This document shows, in pieces, positions 41,749 to 51,143 of a stretch of 64,000 nt of DNA. The stretch is taken from contig CAXUDB010000002.1 of the NCBI GenBank assembly GCA_964249755.1, forward strand, positions 248,001 to 312,000, written 5' to 3'. The translations under genes were made by a program, and so were the position numbers. The notes below the pieces were generated by a model. The model saw nothing but the letters and a program-made list of their open reading frames with translations, did no database searches and was not told the origin of the DNA. The DNA is from Ilyomonas sp964249755. Lineage in GTDB: Bacteria; Bacteroidota; Bacteroidia; Chitinophagales; Chitinophagaceae. Every line of letters starts with the position of its first letter. Position 1 is the first letter of the stretch.

Positions 41749-43821
41749 CTAATTCTTACTAAAGGTTTTTTGTAGCTGGGTGCCATTTACATTCACCACC
41801 AGTTTATACAAACCGGCAGGAAGATTACCTACGTTCAAACGGTTGTTCTGCAAAGTAGAAACTGTGCTTGTAGATAATGTTTTACCTGTAAAGTCAACCA
41901 CTTTAACCGTTGCTTTTTGTTCAGACGATAAGCCTGTGATGGTATAAACCAACTGGCTGTTTACTACCGGGTTGGGAACAATGCTCAGGATCACTTTAGA
42001 GCCTGTAAACACAACACTGATCACCGGCGAGTAAGAGAAGGTGCCATCGGTATTAATCATCTTCAAACGATACAATACAATACCAGTATGGCTGGCAGGC
42101 ACGTCAGTGGTTTTATAAGTAGAGCCATTGCTTCTGCCCGAAGCAGCTATTGTAGCCCTTTTCACCCAGTTGCCCGAAGCATCCTGTTGTTCTACCTCGA
42201 AGCTGCGGAGATTAATTTCCTGTGCGGTCTGCCATGTCAGGCTCACTGCATTGCCATCTTTATAGCCATTGAAATAAACCAGTTTCACTGGCAATACCAG
42301 GTTGCCAAGCTGCGTACGTATTTCACCACCTGGATATGTCTTTGTATGAATGTTTACGTATGAATATCCCATGATAATAGAGTCGGCAAAAGCAGGTGTT
42401 ACCAAACCGGTACCCGTGATAGTGCCATAGGTATTGAAATTAACACTCAACGGCACAACTACAGGTCCATTAGTGCCAGCCGGTCCTCTGTGAATATGAC
42501 CCATGGTAGCAGTATCAGTCAGTCCAAAGAAATTACCGGTAACATAAACGCTGTCGGTTGCTTCGTCAAGCAGCACAGTTACTTTGCCAATGGCAGGAGA
42601 AGGATTTGGCGGCACTTCCTGTGTGCCCTGCAGGTTGCCTGTCATATAATAACCATTGCCCGAAGTAACGGTAAGCTGACCTCTGATTTCACCATCCGGG
42701 TGTGGCGTAGTATGAACATTTACATACATCAGCCCGGCTAACAGATCAGATTCCTGTTCGTCTGTTAAAGTATCCAATCCGGTTAGTGTACCGGTTGAGC
42801 CGCCGGTATTATTTAAAGGAATTAAAACCGGTGCAGTAGCGCCTGGTCCTGCCGGTCCATGAATGTGCGACATGGTAATAGTGTCAGACAATCCCTGATA
42901 ATCTCCTTTCAAATCCAGCACATTGCTTTCGGCATTATACTTAACAATGATGGTACCCATAGCCGTTGATGCAACCGGCGGAACCTGCTGGCTGCCCTGC
43001 AGCATTGCCTTCAGGAAGTAAGTGCCAACTGGCTTCACCAACTGACCCCTGATTTCACCATCAGGATAAGCTGAATCGTGGATGTTAACATAAGTCAGCC
43101 CTTGCATCATCTGGGTAATAAGATCGGCTGAAACTGTGTCTGCTGCCTGTACCACACCCGATACAGCTTCGCTGAAGATGAGGTCTTTGGCAATAGGTCC
43201 GCTTACGCCCGGCAAACCATTCTTATGAATGTGCGCCATCGTAGCCGGTGCAGCTAATCCTGAAAAACTACCGGTTAAGAATAACGAATCGGTAGTTTCA
43301 TCTACCAACACATGCGCATTGCCCATTGCGGTTGAGCCATTAGGCGGAACTTGTTGTGCGCCTTGTATTCTTGCATCGAAATAAGCCGCTTGTCCAGCCG
43401 GAACAGCAGTAAGCTGTGCCCTGATTTCGCCGTCGGGGTGAGTAGAAGTATGAACATTTACATACATCAATCCATTCAGCATATCAGTCTCTTGTTCCGG
43501 CGTTAGCGTTGCCGTGCCGGAAAGGGTGCCTGTTGTGTCGCCGGTGTTGTCTAATGGAATAAGTACAGGTGCATTTGAGCCGGGTGCAGCAGGACCATGA
43601 ATATGCGACATGATGATGGATGTTGAAAGACCTTTGTAATCGCCCCATAAGGTAACTACATTGGTAACAGTGTCGTACTTGGCAACAACAACACCGCTTG
43701 CGGTTGTGCTTACCGGAGGCACCTGCTGAGAACCTTGCAGGATACCTTTAAAAAAGATGGTTTGAGCGTTTGCAATTGCTACAATACATAGCATGGAAAG
43801 GAGTGTAATAATTCTTTTCAT
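41749..43821 (-). CDS. Four-CHRD domain secreted protein with T9SS sorting tail
   Basis: 690 residues from the ATG at 43821, where a signal peptide begins (MKRIITLLSMLCIVAIANAQ); 42 more codons upstream are open but not protein-like. Four CHRD (chordin-like) domains follow, at about 22-138, 147-262, 270-388 and 395-510, each with GQQVPP-type, MSHIHGPA or MAHIH, and YVNVHT..PDGEIR motifs. Domains 1 and 3 resemble each other, as do 2 and 4, so the pair was duplicated. The end (about 515-690) has a PVKLVYFNGYKDGNAVSLTW segment and a T9SS type A sorting tail, VLSIVPNPVVNSQLVYTI through QKTFSKN. It should be surface-attached or released; CHRD domains are of uncertain ligand. Confidence 0.92.
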   Translation of the reverse strand: MKRIITLLSMLCIVAIANAQTIFFKGILQGSQQVPPVSTTASGVVVAKYDTVTNVVTLWGDYKGLSTSIIMSHIHGPAAPGSNAPVLIPLDNTGDTTGTLSGTATLTPEQETDMLNGLMYVNVHTSTHPDGEIRAQLTAVPAGQAAYFDARIQGAQQVPPNGSTAMGNAHVLVDETTDSLFLTGSFSGLAAPATMAHIHKNGLPGVSGPIAKDLIFSEAVSGVVQAADTVSADLITQMMQGLTYVNIHDSAYPDGEIRGQLVKPVGTYFLKAMLQGSQQVPPVASTAMGTIIVKYNAESNVLDLKGDYQGLSDTITMSHIHGPAGPGATAPVLIPLNNTGGSTGTLTGLDTLTDEQESDLLAGLMYVNVHTTPHPDGEIRGQLTVTSGNGYYMTGNLQGTQEVPPNPSPAIGKVTVLLDEATDSVYVTGNFFGLTDTATMGHIHRGPAGTNGPVVVPLSVNFNTYGTITGTGLVTPAFADSIIMGYSYVNIHTKTYPGGEIRTQLGNLVLPVKLVYFNGYKDGNAVSLTWQTAQEINLRSFEVEQQDASGNWVKRATIAASGRSNGSTYKTTDVPASHTGIVLYRLKMINTDGTFSYSPVISVVFTGSKVILSIVPNPVVNSQLVYTITGLSSEQKATVKVVDFTGKTLSTSTVSTLQNNRLNVGNLPAGLYKLVVNVNGTQLQKTFSKN

Positions 43822-44097
43822 ACGGTTAACTTTTTTTGAATAAAAATTAGAAGTGATATACTGTGCAACAAAACATAGTCCTGTTTTTAATTTTCTTAAC
43901 AGGCCGACGGTATAATTTTTAAAAACACTTCTCATAAATGCGTTCATCCTTCATTATTAAAAATGAAAAGAACAGCGGTTATCCCATAATTATCAAAGTT
44001 TTTGGTATAGATACATTTATCCTATGTTTTCAGGAGCACTGGCAAATAATTTCTCGTCTTCTCAAATTTATTATCTTACTCACCCAACCATAGTAAG

Positions 44098-45288
44098 ATG
44101 AAATATTGTTTCCTGCTCTTGTCGCTGTGCTTTTTCTCGTCACTTCTTGCACAGTCGTATCAGAAACTGCACAAAAAAGCCATTGTTGCCGACTCTCACA
44201 ACGACATACTTTCTGCTTGTATAGAAAAAGGTTACAGCTTCGATGGTGACCTGAAAGGCAAGACGCATTCTGACTTAAACAGGATGAAAGACTATGTAGA
44301 TGTGCAGGTGTTTTCCATTTGGTGCGATGGCTCGTATGGTAAAGGACAAGCTTATGCCAGAGCTATCCGAGAGATAGATACACTTTACGCCGTTGCTGCG
44401 CGAAACCCGCGCCAAGTAAGGATTGTAAAGAATGAGGATGATATAAAAGAAGCGCTGCAACATCACCAGCTTGCTGCCCTGATGGGCGTGGAAGGCGGGC
44501 ACATGATGGAGGATAATTTAGCTTACTTAGATAGCTTTTATGCTCGTGGTGTTTGCTACCTGACGCTCACCTGGAACAACTCTACTTCCTGGGCTACCAG
44601 CGCGAAAGAAGAAACACATGATTCTCTTTTGCATCAACCCAAAGGCTTAAATGAGTTTGGCAGGAGCGTGGTGAAACGAATGAATGAACTGGGTATGATG
44701 ATAGACGTAAGCCATGTGGGTGAACAGACCTTTTGGGATGTAATGAAGATAACCACGAAGCCAGTATTGGCATCTCACAGCGATGCGTATGCACTCTGTC
44801 CTGTGCCACGCAATTTAAAAGACAGCCAGATACTTGCCATTGCCAAAAATGGTGGCGTAATAGACGTTAACTTTTATCCCGGATTTATAGATTCTAATTA
44901 CGACAAACGCGAAACGGCTTTTAATGCAAGGCATAAAAAGGAGCGCGATTCTTTACTAAAAATCAACTCCGAAACTTATTATGCCAGCGACTACCTCGCC
45001 AGTAAATATAAAGATGAAGCGCAAGCTTTGCGGCCACCACTAAGTATGCTGATTGATCACATAGATTACTTAGTAAAACTCGCTGGCATTGACCATGTGG
45101 GTTTAGGTTCCGATCTCGATGGAATTTCTACTACACCGCAAGGCATTGACGACATCACCGATTATCCAAAAATCACCGAAGAACTGTTTAAACGTGGCTA
45201 CAGTAAAGGAGACATTAAAAAAATATTGGGTGGAAATTTTTTGCGTGTTTATAAAGCTAATCAACAGAATTTTTACCGCGGAGAATAA
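44098..45288 (+). CDS. Membrane dipeptidase family (M19) peptidase
   Basis: 396 residues with a Sec signal (CFFSSLLAQ). Zinc-ligand motifs of M19 are in place: His34-Asn-Asp36 (VADSHNDIL), a bridging Glu in LMGVEGGHM, DVSHVGEQTF and LASHSDAYALCPVPRNL, and HVGLGSDLDG near 335. The C-terminus ILGGNFLRVY is a usual family ending. It cleaves dipeptides, often with a D-residue, in the periplasm. It is a single gene, convergent with the FAD-Rieske gene. Confidence 0.94.
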   Translation: MKYCFLLLSLCFFSSLLAQSYQKLHKKAIVADSHNDILSACIEKGYSFDGDLKGKTHSDLNRMKDYVDVQVFSIWCDGSYGKGQAYARAIREIDTLYAVAARNPRQVRIVKNEDDIKEALQHHQLAALMGVEGGHMMEDNLAYLDSFYARGVCYLTLTWNNSTSWATSAKEETHDSLLHQPKGLNEFGRSVVKRMNELGMMIDVSHVGEQTFWDVMKITTKPVLASHSDAYALCPVPRNLKDSQILAIAKNGGVIDVNFYPGFIDSNYDKRETAFNARHKKERDSLLKINSETYYASDYLASKYKDEAQALRPPLSMLIDHIDYLVKLAGIDHVGLGSDLDGISTTPQGIDDITDYPKITEELFKRGYSKGDIKKILGGNFLRVYKANQQNFYRGE

Positions 45289-45349
45289 GAGAGACAAGTT
45301 TGCGCAGAGAGAATATAAAATATCCTTCTGCGCAAACTCTGCCTCTCTC
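45289..45349. terminator. Long inverted repeat between convergent genes
   Basis: GAGAGACAAGTTTGCGCAG (45289-45307) pairs imperfectly with CTGCGCAAACTCTGCCTCTCTC (45328-45349). It begins right after the M19 stop and may terminate transcription from both sides. A T-rich tract follows. Confidence 0.5.
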
Positions 45350-45377
45350 GTTCTTTACAGTAAAATCATCAGCATGT

Positions 45378-46913
45378 CTACTTCTCCACCAACTCTTCCA
45401 AGTCAATCTTCTTCAAATCGTGTGCGGCCGGTCCGGTAATAAGTGTGCCATCAATATCATATCGCGCACCATGACAAGGGCAATCCCAGGATTTCTCAGC
45501 ATCATTCCAGGCAACATGGCATTTCAGGTGCGGACAGATTGTGTTCACGGCATGCAAGCCACCTGCTTCATCTTTATACAAACCCATTTTCTCGCCTTCC
45601 CATTCCACTACTTTGCCTTCACCATGTGCCAGCGCACTCAGGCTTTCTATCTTTTCTTTGGTAAAAAATCCTTTTACAAACTCTTTGGCAACGTCTAAGT
45701 TTTCTTTGGCAAATTCAGTAAAGCCGGCTACCGGTTTAATACGTCCCGGTGCAAATAATTCTTCATATCGAGAAGTCTTGCCCGTGAGCATATCGCGCAG
45801 CAAAATGGCCGCAACATTACCATACGTAATACCGTTGCCACTAAACCCGGTGGCTACATATACATTGCCTTTTGTGTGTCCCGGTACATGACCGATATAG
45901 GGTAAACCGTCGCTCGGTTCAAAGTATTGCGACGACCATTTGAAAGCAATATTCTTTACCTTGAAATATTGTTTTACGTAAGCTTCTAACCGAAGAAACG
46001 GCGCTTCCGTATTTTCTTCGTGCCCGGTCTTATGGTCTTCGCCACCGGCAACCAAATACTTTTTTCCATCCGTTTCCTGCGTGCGGTAATAACGGTAAGG
46101 ATCATACATATCATACGCCAGCCCATCAGGATAATTATCATCTTCCAACTCTACCGCGATGGCATAGCTGCGGTAAGGTGCGCAACGCAAATGCAGGAGA
46201 TTTACACCAAGCAATATATGCGTTCCCATGATAAAGGCTTTGCCTTGCACATTGCCCAGCGAAGTTTCCACCGTTACAGCCTCTTTGTCTTCCCACTTCT
46301 GTACGCGGCAGTGTGTAATTATGGTTCCACCTGCAGCTTCCAGTTCCTTCGCTAATGCCAATGCATATTTGGCGGAATGAAAGCCTGCCTGCGCTTCTAT
46401 GCGCATAGCTTTGGAAAAGGGAATAGGAACCGGTATGGTGCCGCTTTCGCTTGCTTCAAGGCCTACTTCTTTTGTCGCCTGCAATATTTCGTCCAGTTCT
46501 TTATTCTGCTCTTCGTTTTGCGCATATACAAAACCCGGCGCTTCGGCATAGCCACAATCAATTTGGTAAGTGCTTACGTTTTCTTTTATCAATGCGCAGG
46601 CTTCTTTAGTAGCTTGTGCCACAAGGGTTGCTCCTTCTTTTCCAAAGTCTTTTGCTATTTGTGCATAAGTAGTATCTACCAATGTATTGATGTGAGCTGT
46701 AGTGCCGCTCGTCGTTCCAAACCCTATTGTATTTGCTTCGAGGAGTAAACATTGTTTACCGCTTTTTTGCAACAACAATGCGGTTGTAAGTCCTGTAATG
46801 CCGCCGCCCGCAATAATGACATCGAAAGTGGTTTGCGGTAAGGCTGTTTGCTTCGTTTCATAATCAGGAACCTGGTCTTGCCAAAGGCTGATGGTAGAGC
46901 CGTCTCTTTGCAT
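45378..46913 (-). CDS. FAD-dependent oxidoreductase with C-terminal Rieske 2Fe-2S domain
   Basis: 511 residues. The N-terminal FAD/DAO fold has GGGITG at 36-41. The last quarter is a Rieske cluster domain with Cys460-Pro-His462 and Cys478-Pro-Cys480-His481 (CPCHGARYD), giving the CxH and CxxH ligands. This architecture is found in oxidoreductases that join amine or acid dehydrogenation to an iron-sulphur carrier. The substrate is unknown. It is monocistronic, leftward, 36 bp upstream of... a DUF3861 gene lying 36 bp away on the same strand, which precedes it. Confidence 0.92.
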   Translation of the reverse strand: MQRDGSTISLWQDQVPDYETKQTALPQTTFDVIIAGGGITGLTTALLLQKSGKQCLLLEANTIGFGTTSGTTAHINTLVDTTYAQIAKDFGKEGATLVAQATKEACALIKENVSTYQIDCGYAEAPGFVYAQNEEQNKELDEILQATKEVGLEASESGTIPVPIPFSKAMRIEAQAGFHSAKYALALAKELEAAGGTIITHCRVQKWEDKEAVTVETSLGNVQGKAFIMGTHILLGVNLLHLRCAPYRSYAIAVELEDDNYPDGLAYDMYDPYRYYRTQETDGKKYLVAGGEDHKTGHEENTEAPFLRLEAYVKQYFKVKNIAFKWSSQYFEPSDGLPYIGHVPGHTKGNVYVATGFSGNGITYGNVAAILLRDMLTGKTSRYEELFAPGRIKPVAGFTEFAKENLDVAKEFVKGFFTKEKIESLSALAHGEGKVVEWEGEKMGLYKDEAGGLHAVNTICPHLKCHVAWNDAEKSWDCPCHGARYDIDGTLITGPAAHDLKKIDLEELVEK

Positions 46914-46949
46914 GGTGTGATATTTTTAATGATAATAGCTTTTTACTTC

Positions 46950-47267
46950 CTACTCAAGAACCTCACCAGCCTTAGGCATTGCTTTCAGCTTTTTCATGAA
47001 CTCGCCGAAGGCGGGCGCTAATTGTTCAAATAGAGGATGTGTTTTGTTGCGTATCATCACTTCGCTAAACAGCTTCAGTCCGATAGCAAATTCGGTATTA
47101 TCATTTTTATTTTTAAAAATATCTTTTTGCTGCAGCTTATTCACGATTGAAAAAATGTCATCGTGGTTGACAAACTCGATTACAATCGGCGATTGAATAA
47201 CTGCCTCTCCCTTTGACGTTTGCAAATACTCTAATGTAAGCTTATACTGATGTGCCCGCTTCTCCAT
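46950..47267 (-). CDS. DUF3861 family protein
   Basis: 105 residues, close to the family length, starting with KRAHQYKLTLEYLQTSKGE and with the family's FVNHDDIFSIVNKLQQKDIF segment. The C-terminus ends with FEQLAPAFGEFMKKLKAMP. The fold is small alpha/beta; the role is unknown. It lies upstream of and on the same strand as the FAD-Rieske gene (36 bp gap) and may share its transcript. Confidence 0.85.
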   Translation of the reverse strand: MEKRAHQYKLTLEYLQTSKGEAVIQSPIVIEFVNHDDIFSIVNKLQQKDIFKNKNDNTEFAIGLKLFSEVMIRNKTHPLFEQLAPAFGEFMKKLKAMPKAGEVLE

Positions 47268-47349
47268 AAATTGTTTTTATCGCTTCTGCTAAAACTCTAC
47301 CAATCCTCTGAAATGAAGGCACGCTAAGAATTTTACTACTTTGCAAAGT

Positions 47350-49476
47350 ATGAAACAGATAATCCTTTCCATATTTGCATTTAGTATGAGTATGAATTTA
47401 TTGGCCCAAAAGCCCGGTTCTTTTTCCGGCAGGTATCCCACTACAAAAACAGTAGAACAAACAGATGATTTCTTCGGAACCAAAGTAAGCGATCCCTATC
47501 GCTGGCTGGAGAATGATACTGCCGCCGACACTAAAGAGTGGGTACAGCAACAAGTGGCAGTTACGCAGGAATATCTAAGTAAAATTCCATTTCGCGATGC
47601 TATTAAAAAAAGGTTGACGGAACTATGGAATTATGAGAAATATTCGGCTCCTTTTAAAGAAGGAGGCTATACTTATTTCTATAAAAACGATGGCTTGCAG
47701 AACCAGTCGGTTTTATACAGAGAAAAAGAAGGCAAAGTGCCGGAAGTGTTCTTAGACCCGAACAAATTTTCAGCAGATGGCACTACATCACTTGCCGGTA
47801 TTGACTTTACAAAAGATGGCTCGCTGGCAGCTTACCAAATCAGCGAAGGCGGAAGTGACTGGCGCAAAGTGATTGTTGTCAATACATCCTCCTTACAACA
47901 AATGGATGATACGCTGATAGACATAAAATTTAGCGGCATTGCCTGGAAGAAAAATGAAGGCTTTTACTACAGCAGTTACGACAAACCAAAAGAAGGCAGC
48001 CAGCTATCCGGCAAGACACAAATTCATAAATTATATTATCATCAGCTCGGTACAAAACAAAGTGAAGACAAACTGGTCTTTGGCGGCGAAGAAACCCCAC
48101 GCAGATACGTTGGTGCCGGCGTAACTGAAGATCAGCATTGGTTAATTATTTCGGCTGCCAATGCAACAACTGGCAATGAACTGTACATACAAGATATAAC
48201 AAAGCAGAATGCGCCGATTGTTCCCGTTGCAACCGGCTTTGATTATGAACAAGGCGTTGTGTATAGCGATAACAGAAAGTTATTTATCGAAACCAACCGC
48301 AATGCGCCCAACCGAAAACTAATTGTTGTGGATGCTGCTGCACCAACACCCGAACATTGGAAAGATTTGATACCGGAAACGAAGTTCCCGCTGAATGTAT
48401 CTACTGGCGGCGGAAAACTGTTTGCACAGTATATTAAAGATGCTGTTTCAGAAGTGAAGCAATACAACCTGAATGGTAAGATAGAGAAGATCATTCCTTT
48501 GCCGGGATTAGGCACCGCCAGCGGCTTTGGCAGCAAGAAGGAAGAGAAAGAACTCTATTATACATTCACCTCTTATGTATATCCGCCTACAATTTTCAAG
48601 TATAACATCGGTACCGGCGCATCTGCCGTTTACAAAAAATCGAATGTCAAATTCAACCCTGATGATTATGAAAGCAAACAGGTATTTTATACTTCAAAAG
48701 ATGGTACGAAGGTGCCGATGATTATCACGCATAAAAAGGGTATTCAACTTAATGGTAACAACCCAACAATGCTGTATGCATATGGTGGTTTTAACATCAG
48801 CCTGACACCCGCATTTAGCGTAAGCAACATCGTGTTTTTAGAGAACGGTGGCGTGTATGCAGTTGCCAATCTCAGAGGCGGTGGCGAATACGGCGATGAC
48901 TGGCACAATGCAGGCATTAAAACGAAGAAGCAAAATGTGTTTGACGACTTTATTGCGGCTGCAGAATCCTTGATACAAGACAAGATAACATCGAGCGATT
49001 ATCTCGCTATATCCGGTGGTTCGAACGGTGGATTACTGGTGGGTGCTTGTCTTACACAGCGACCAGATTTATACCGCGTTTGCTTTCCTGCCGTGGGCGT
49101 GCTGGACATGCTTCGCTATCACAAATTTACGGCGGGTGCAGGTTGGGCGTACGATTACGGAACAGCAGACGATAGCAAGGAAATGTTTGATTATCTATAC
49201 CATTATTCTCCCGTGCACAATGTGAAAGGGGGCACTTGTTATCCGGCTACCATGGTAACTACTGCTGACCACGATGACCGCGTGGTTCCTGCACATTCAT
49301 TCAAGTTCGGTTCTGCATTGCAGGCGGCACAAACTTGCACTAACCCCATCTTAATGAACATTGAAACAAAGGCAGGTCATGGCGCGGGAAAACCGACTTC
49401 CATGGTCATACAGGAACAGGCAGATAAATGGGCGTTTTTGTGGTGGAATATGGGATTGGGATATGGTGGAAAGTAA
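47350..49476 (+). CDS. Prolyl oligopeptidase family serine peptidase (S9)
   Basis: 708 residues from the ATG at 47350 (MKQIILSIFAFSMSMNLLAQ), which begins a Sec signal. The catalytic triad is clear: Ser558 in GGSNGG, Asp in DHDDRVVP (642/643) and His677 in KAGHGAGKP. An N-terminal beta-propeller (about 60-420) with DPYRWLEND precedes the alpha/beta hydrolase domain. It cleaves short proline-containing peptides in the periplasm. It is divergent to the DUF3861 gene. Confidence 0.95.
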   Translation: MKQIILSIFAFSMSMNLLAQKPGSFSGRYPTTKTVEQTDDFFGTKVSDPYRWLENDTAADTKEWVQQQVAVTQEYLSKIPFRDAIKKRLTELWNYEKYSAPFKEGGYTYFYKNDGLQNQSVLYREKEGKVPEVFLDPNKFSADGTTSLAGIDFTKDGSLAAYQISEGGSDWRKVIVVNTSSLQQMDDTLIDIKFSGIAWKKNEGFYYSSYDKPKEGSQLSGKTQIHKLYYHQLGTKQSEDKLVFGGEETPRRYVGAGVTEDQHWLIISAANATTGNELYIQDITKQNAPIVPVATGFDYEQGVVYSDNRKLFIETNRNAPNRKLIVVDAAAPTPEHWKDLIPETKFPLNVSTGGGKLFAQYIKDAVSEVKQYNLNGKIEKIIPLPGLGTASGFGSKKEEKELYYTFTSYVYPPTIFKYNIGTGASAVYKKSNVKFNPDDYESKQVFYTSKDGTKVPMIITHKKGIQLNGNNPTMLYAYGGFNISLTPAFSVSNIVFLENGGVYAVANLRGGGEYGDDWHNAGIKTKKQNVFDDFIAAAESLIQDKITSSDYLAISGGSNGGLLVGACLTQRPDLYRVCFPAVGVLDMLRYHKFTAGAGWAYDYGTADDSKEMFDYLYHYSPVHNVKGGTCYPATMVTTADHDDRVVPAHSFKFGSALQAAQTCTNPILMNIETKAGHGAGKPTSMVIQEQADKWAFLWWNMGLGYGGK

Positions 49477-49788
49477 ACAAAAATAAAGTTAGTTCAATAC
49501 CAAACTTTTCGAAAACCAAATTAAGTAAAAGAAAATTTCTGAAAAACAAGATAACAATAGCCATAATATCATCTGTGGCAATTCTTTTGGGATTGTTCTT
49601 AGATGGATTGCATTTACGACATCTATTGGACATCCTTTCAGTACAATTTGTTTAGTGTCTGGTCTGGTGTTACTCTTACTAGGGGAGTTCTGCTACTTTT
49701 TATACTAACAAGATGATGACTTGTTGTCTGCTTATATTATTTAAGTAAGCAACTGAATTTTAGACTCAAATGTTTCGGACTTACTAAC

Positions 49789-50070
49789 ATGAACACCGAT
49801 CTCATCTCTTATTACAAACACGAGCAGCCGAATACGAAGCTATCTATCATAAGCCCGAACGCCAGCCTGATTTAGCTATCGCAACGAATGAATTGCAGAA
49901 TAGTATTCGCGGATAAAAGATTCTTGAGATTGCCTGCGGAACAGGCTACTGGACAGAAGCCATTGCAAAAACGGCGCGCTCTGTTGTAGCCGCTGATATT
50001 AATGAAAGCGTGATCGAAATTACGAAATTGAAATCCTATTCGCCGGCTGCTGTTTTGTTTGAATCTCACA
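49789..50070 (+). pseudogene. Truncated class I SAM-dependent methyltransferase
   Basis: The ATG at 49789 gives MNTDLISYYK, then a small frameshift leads to EYEAIYHKPERQPDLAIATN. After an in-frame TAA (SIRG, stop) the same frame continues with KILEIACGTGYWTEAIAKTA, the methyltransferase motif I, and VVAADINESVIEITKLKSY. The gene then stops short, running into the end of a leftward peptidase gene. Thus it has a frameshift, a nonsense codon and a 3' truncation. It is the remnant of an unclassified methyltransferase of about 200 residues. Confidence 0.8.
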
Positions 50071-50077
50071 ACAGAAT

Positions 50078-51112
50078 TTATAACACCACTTTCTTTTGTC
50101 CTTTATCAATCGCTTTCAAAAAAGAAATCAGTCCTTTCATATAAGTTTTCTGGTCGTCATAGAAGCTCATGTGGCTGCCGTTGGGGCAATACAGGTAGCT
50201 ACCGTTTTTTACCTGTGTACTCATCCATTTCATAAAAGTGGGATCCATTGTATCGTACTTCGCGCCAACAACTAAGGTTGGCACTGTTAGCTCCGGCAAC
50301 CGCTTCGATACATCCCAATCCGTCAGCTTGCCGGAGATACCAAACTCGCTCGGGCCCTGCATGGTTACATATAATGACTGGTTCATGTGAGCAAACGAAC
50401 GGTTCACCGGCTCCGGCCACTGGGCAGGCGGCATCCGCAGAATGTGCTGCGCATAAAAATTCGGATAGAGCAAATTCATGTATTCAGAATTGTCAAAATC
50501 ACCCCGCGCTTCAATGCTGCGAATCGTATCCAATACTTCCGGCTTCATGGTTTTCGACAGCACTTCGTTGGCGTATTTGCCATAGGCAGGACAACTGCTC
50601 ATCATATTGGATATAATGAGTCCTTTCAGATGATTCTGATACTTCAGTGCATACTGCATGGCAAGAATGCCGCCCCAGGAATGACCTAACAGATAGAAGT
50701 TGGTATTATCGAGATGCAATGCTTGCCTTACCACTTCCACCTCTTCTACAAACCGGTCTAAATCCCACAATGATGTGTCTTTTGGATTATCAGAATTGCC
50801 GCAACCGAGCTGGTCATAATAAATAAATTCGATGCCTTCCTGCGGAAGAAAATTTTCGAGGCATTCAAAATATTCATGTGTAGCGCCGGGACCGCCATTA
50901 AGCAATAGCAGTTTGATAGTGGGATGATTTCCCATTTGTTTCGTCCATACATTAAACTTTCCTTTGGGTGTTGTGATGGCAATCATCTTGATGTTACCAT
51001 CCTGAATGCCGGTATCTGCAGTAGCAAAATAAGAAGCAGGATTGCGTTTCTGCTGTGCATTGGCAACGCCCGCCGCCAGCAAGAAGGCAATAACAATCAT
51101 CGCTCGGTTCAT
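50078..51112 (-). CDS. Proline iminopeptidase-type alpha/beta hydrolase (S33)
   Basis: 344 residues. A Sec signal ends near residue 20 (AAGVANAQ). The oxyanion-loop motif NGGPG lies at 72-76, the nucleophile Ser145 in LLGHSWGG, with DTMDP and GSHMSFYDD near the end for the acid and histidine. This is the proline iminopeptidase/S33 fold; it removes N-terminal proline from peptides or acts on related amides. Its 3' end overlaps the methyltransferase remnant region. The DUF4954 gene lies 31 bp upstream on the same strand. Confidence 0.88.
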   Translation of the reverse strand: MNRAMIVIAFLLAAGVANAQQKRNPASYFATADTGIQDGNIKMIAITTPKGKFNVWTKQMGNHPTIKLLLLNGGPGATHEYFECLENFLPQEGIEFIYYDQLGCGNSDNPKDTSLWDLDRFVEEVEVVRQALHLDNTNFYLLGHSWGGILAMQYALKYQNHLKGLIISNMMSSCPAYGKYANEVLSKTMKPEVLDTIRSIEARGDFDNSEYMNLLYPNFYAQHILRMPPAQWPEPVNRSFAHMNQSLYVTMQGPSEFGISGKLTDWDVSKRLPELTVPTLVVGAKYDTMDPTFMKWMSTQVKNGSYLYCPNGSHMSFYDDQKTYMKGLISFLKAIDKGQKKVVL

Positions 51113-51143
51113 AGCTTTCTGTTTGTGTAAAGTAAACGATTTT

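Noticed and set aside
49428..49655. A 75-codon forward open stretch with one hydrophobic segment after the S9 peptidase
   Set aside because: Its start lies inside the peptidase gene in another frame, and no independent start or homologue is evident; probably chance.
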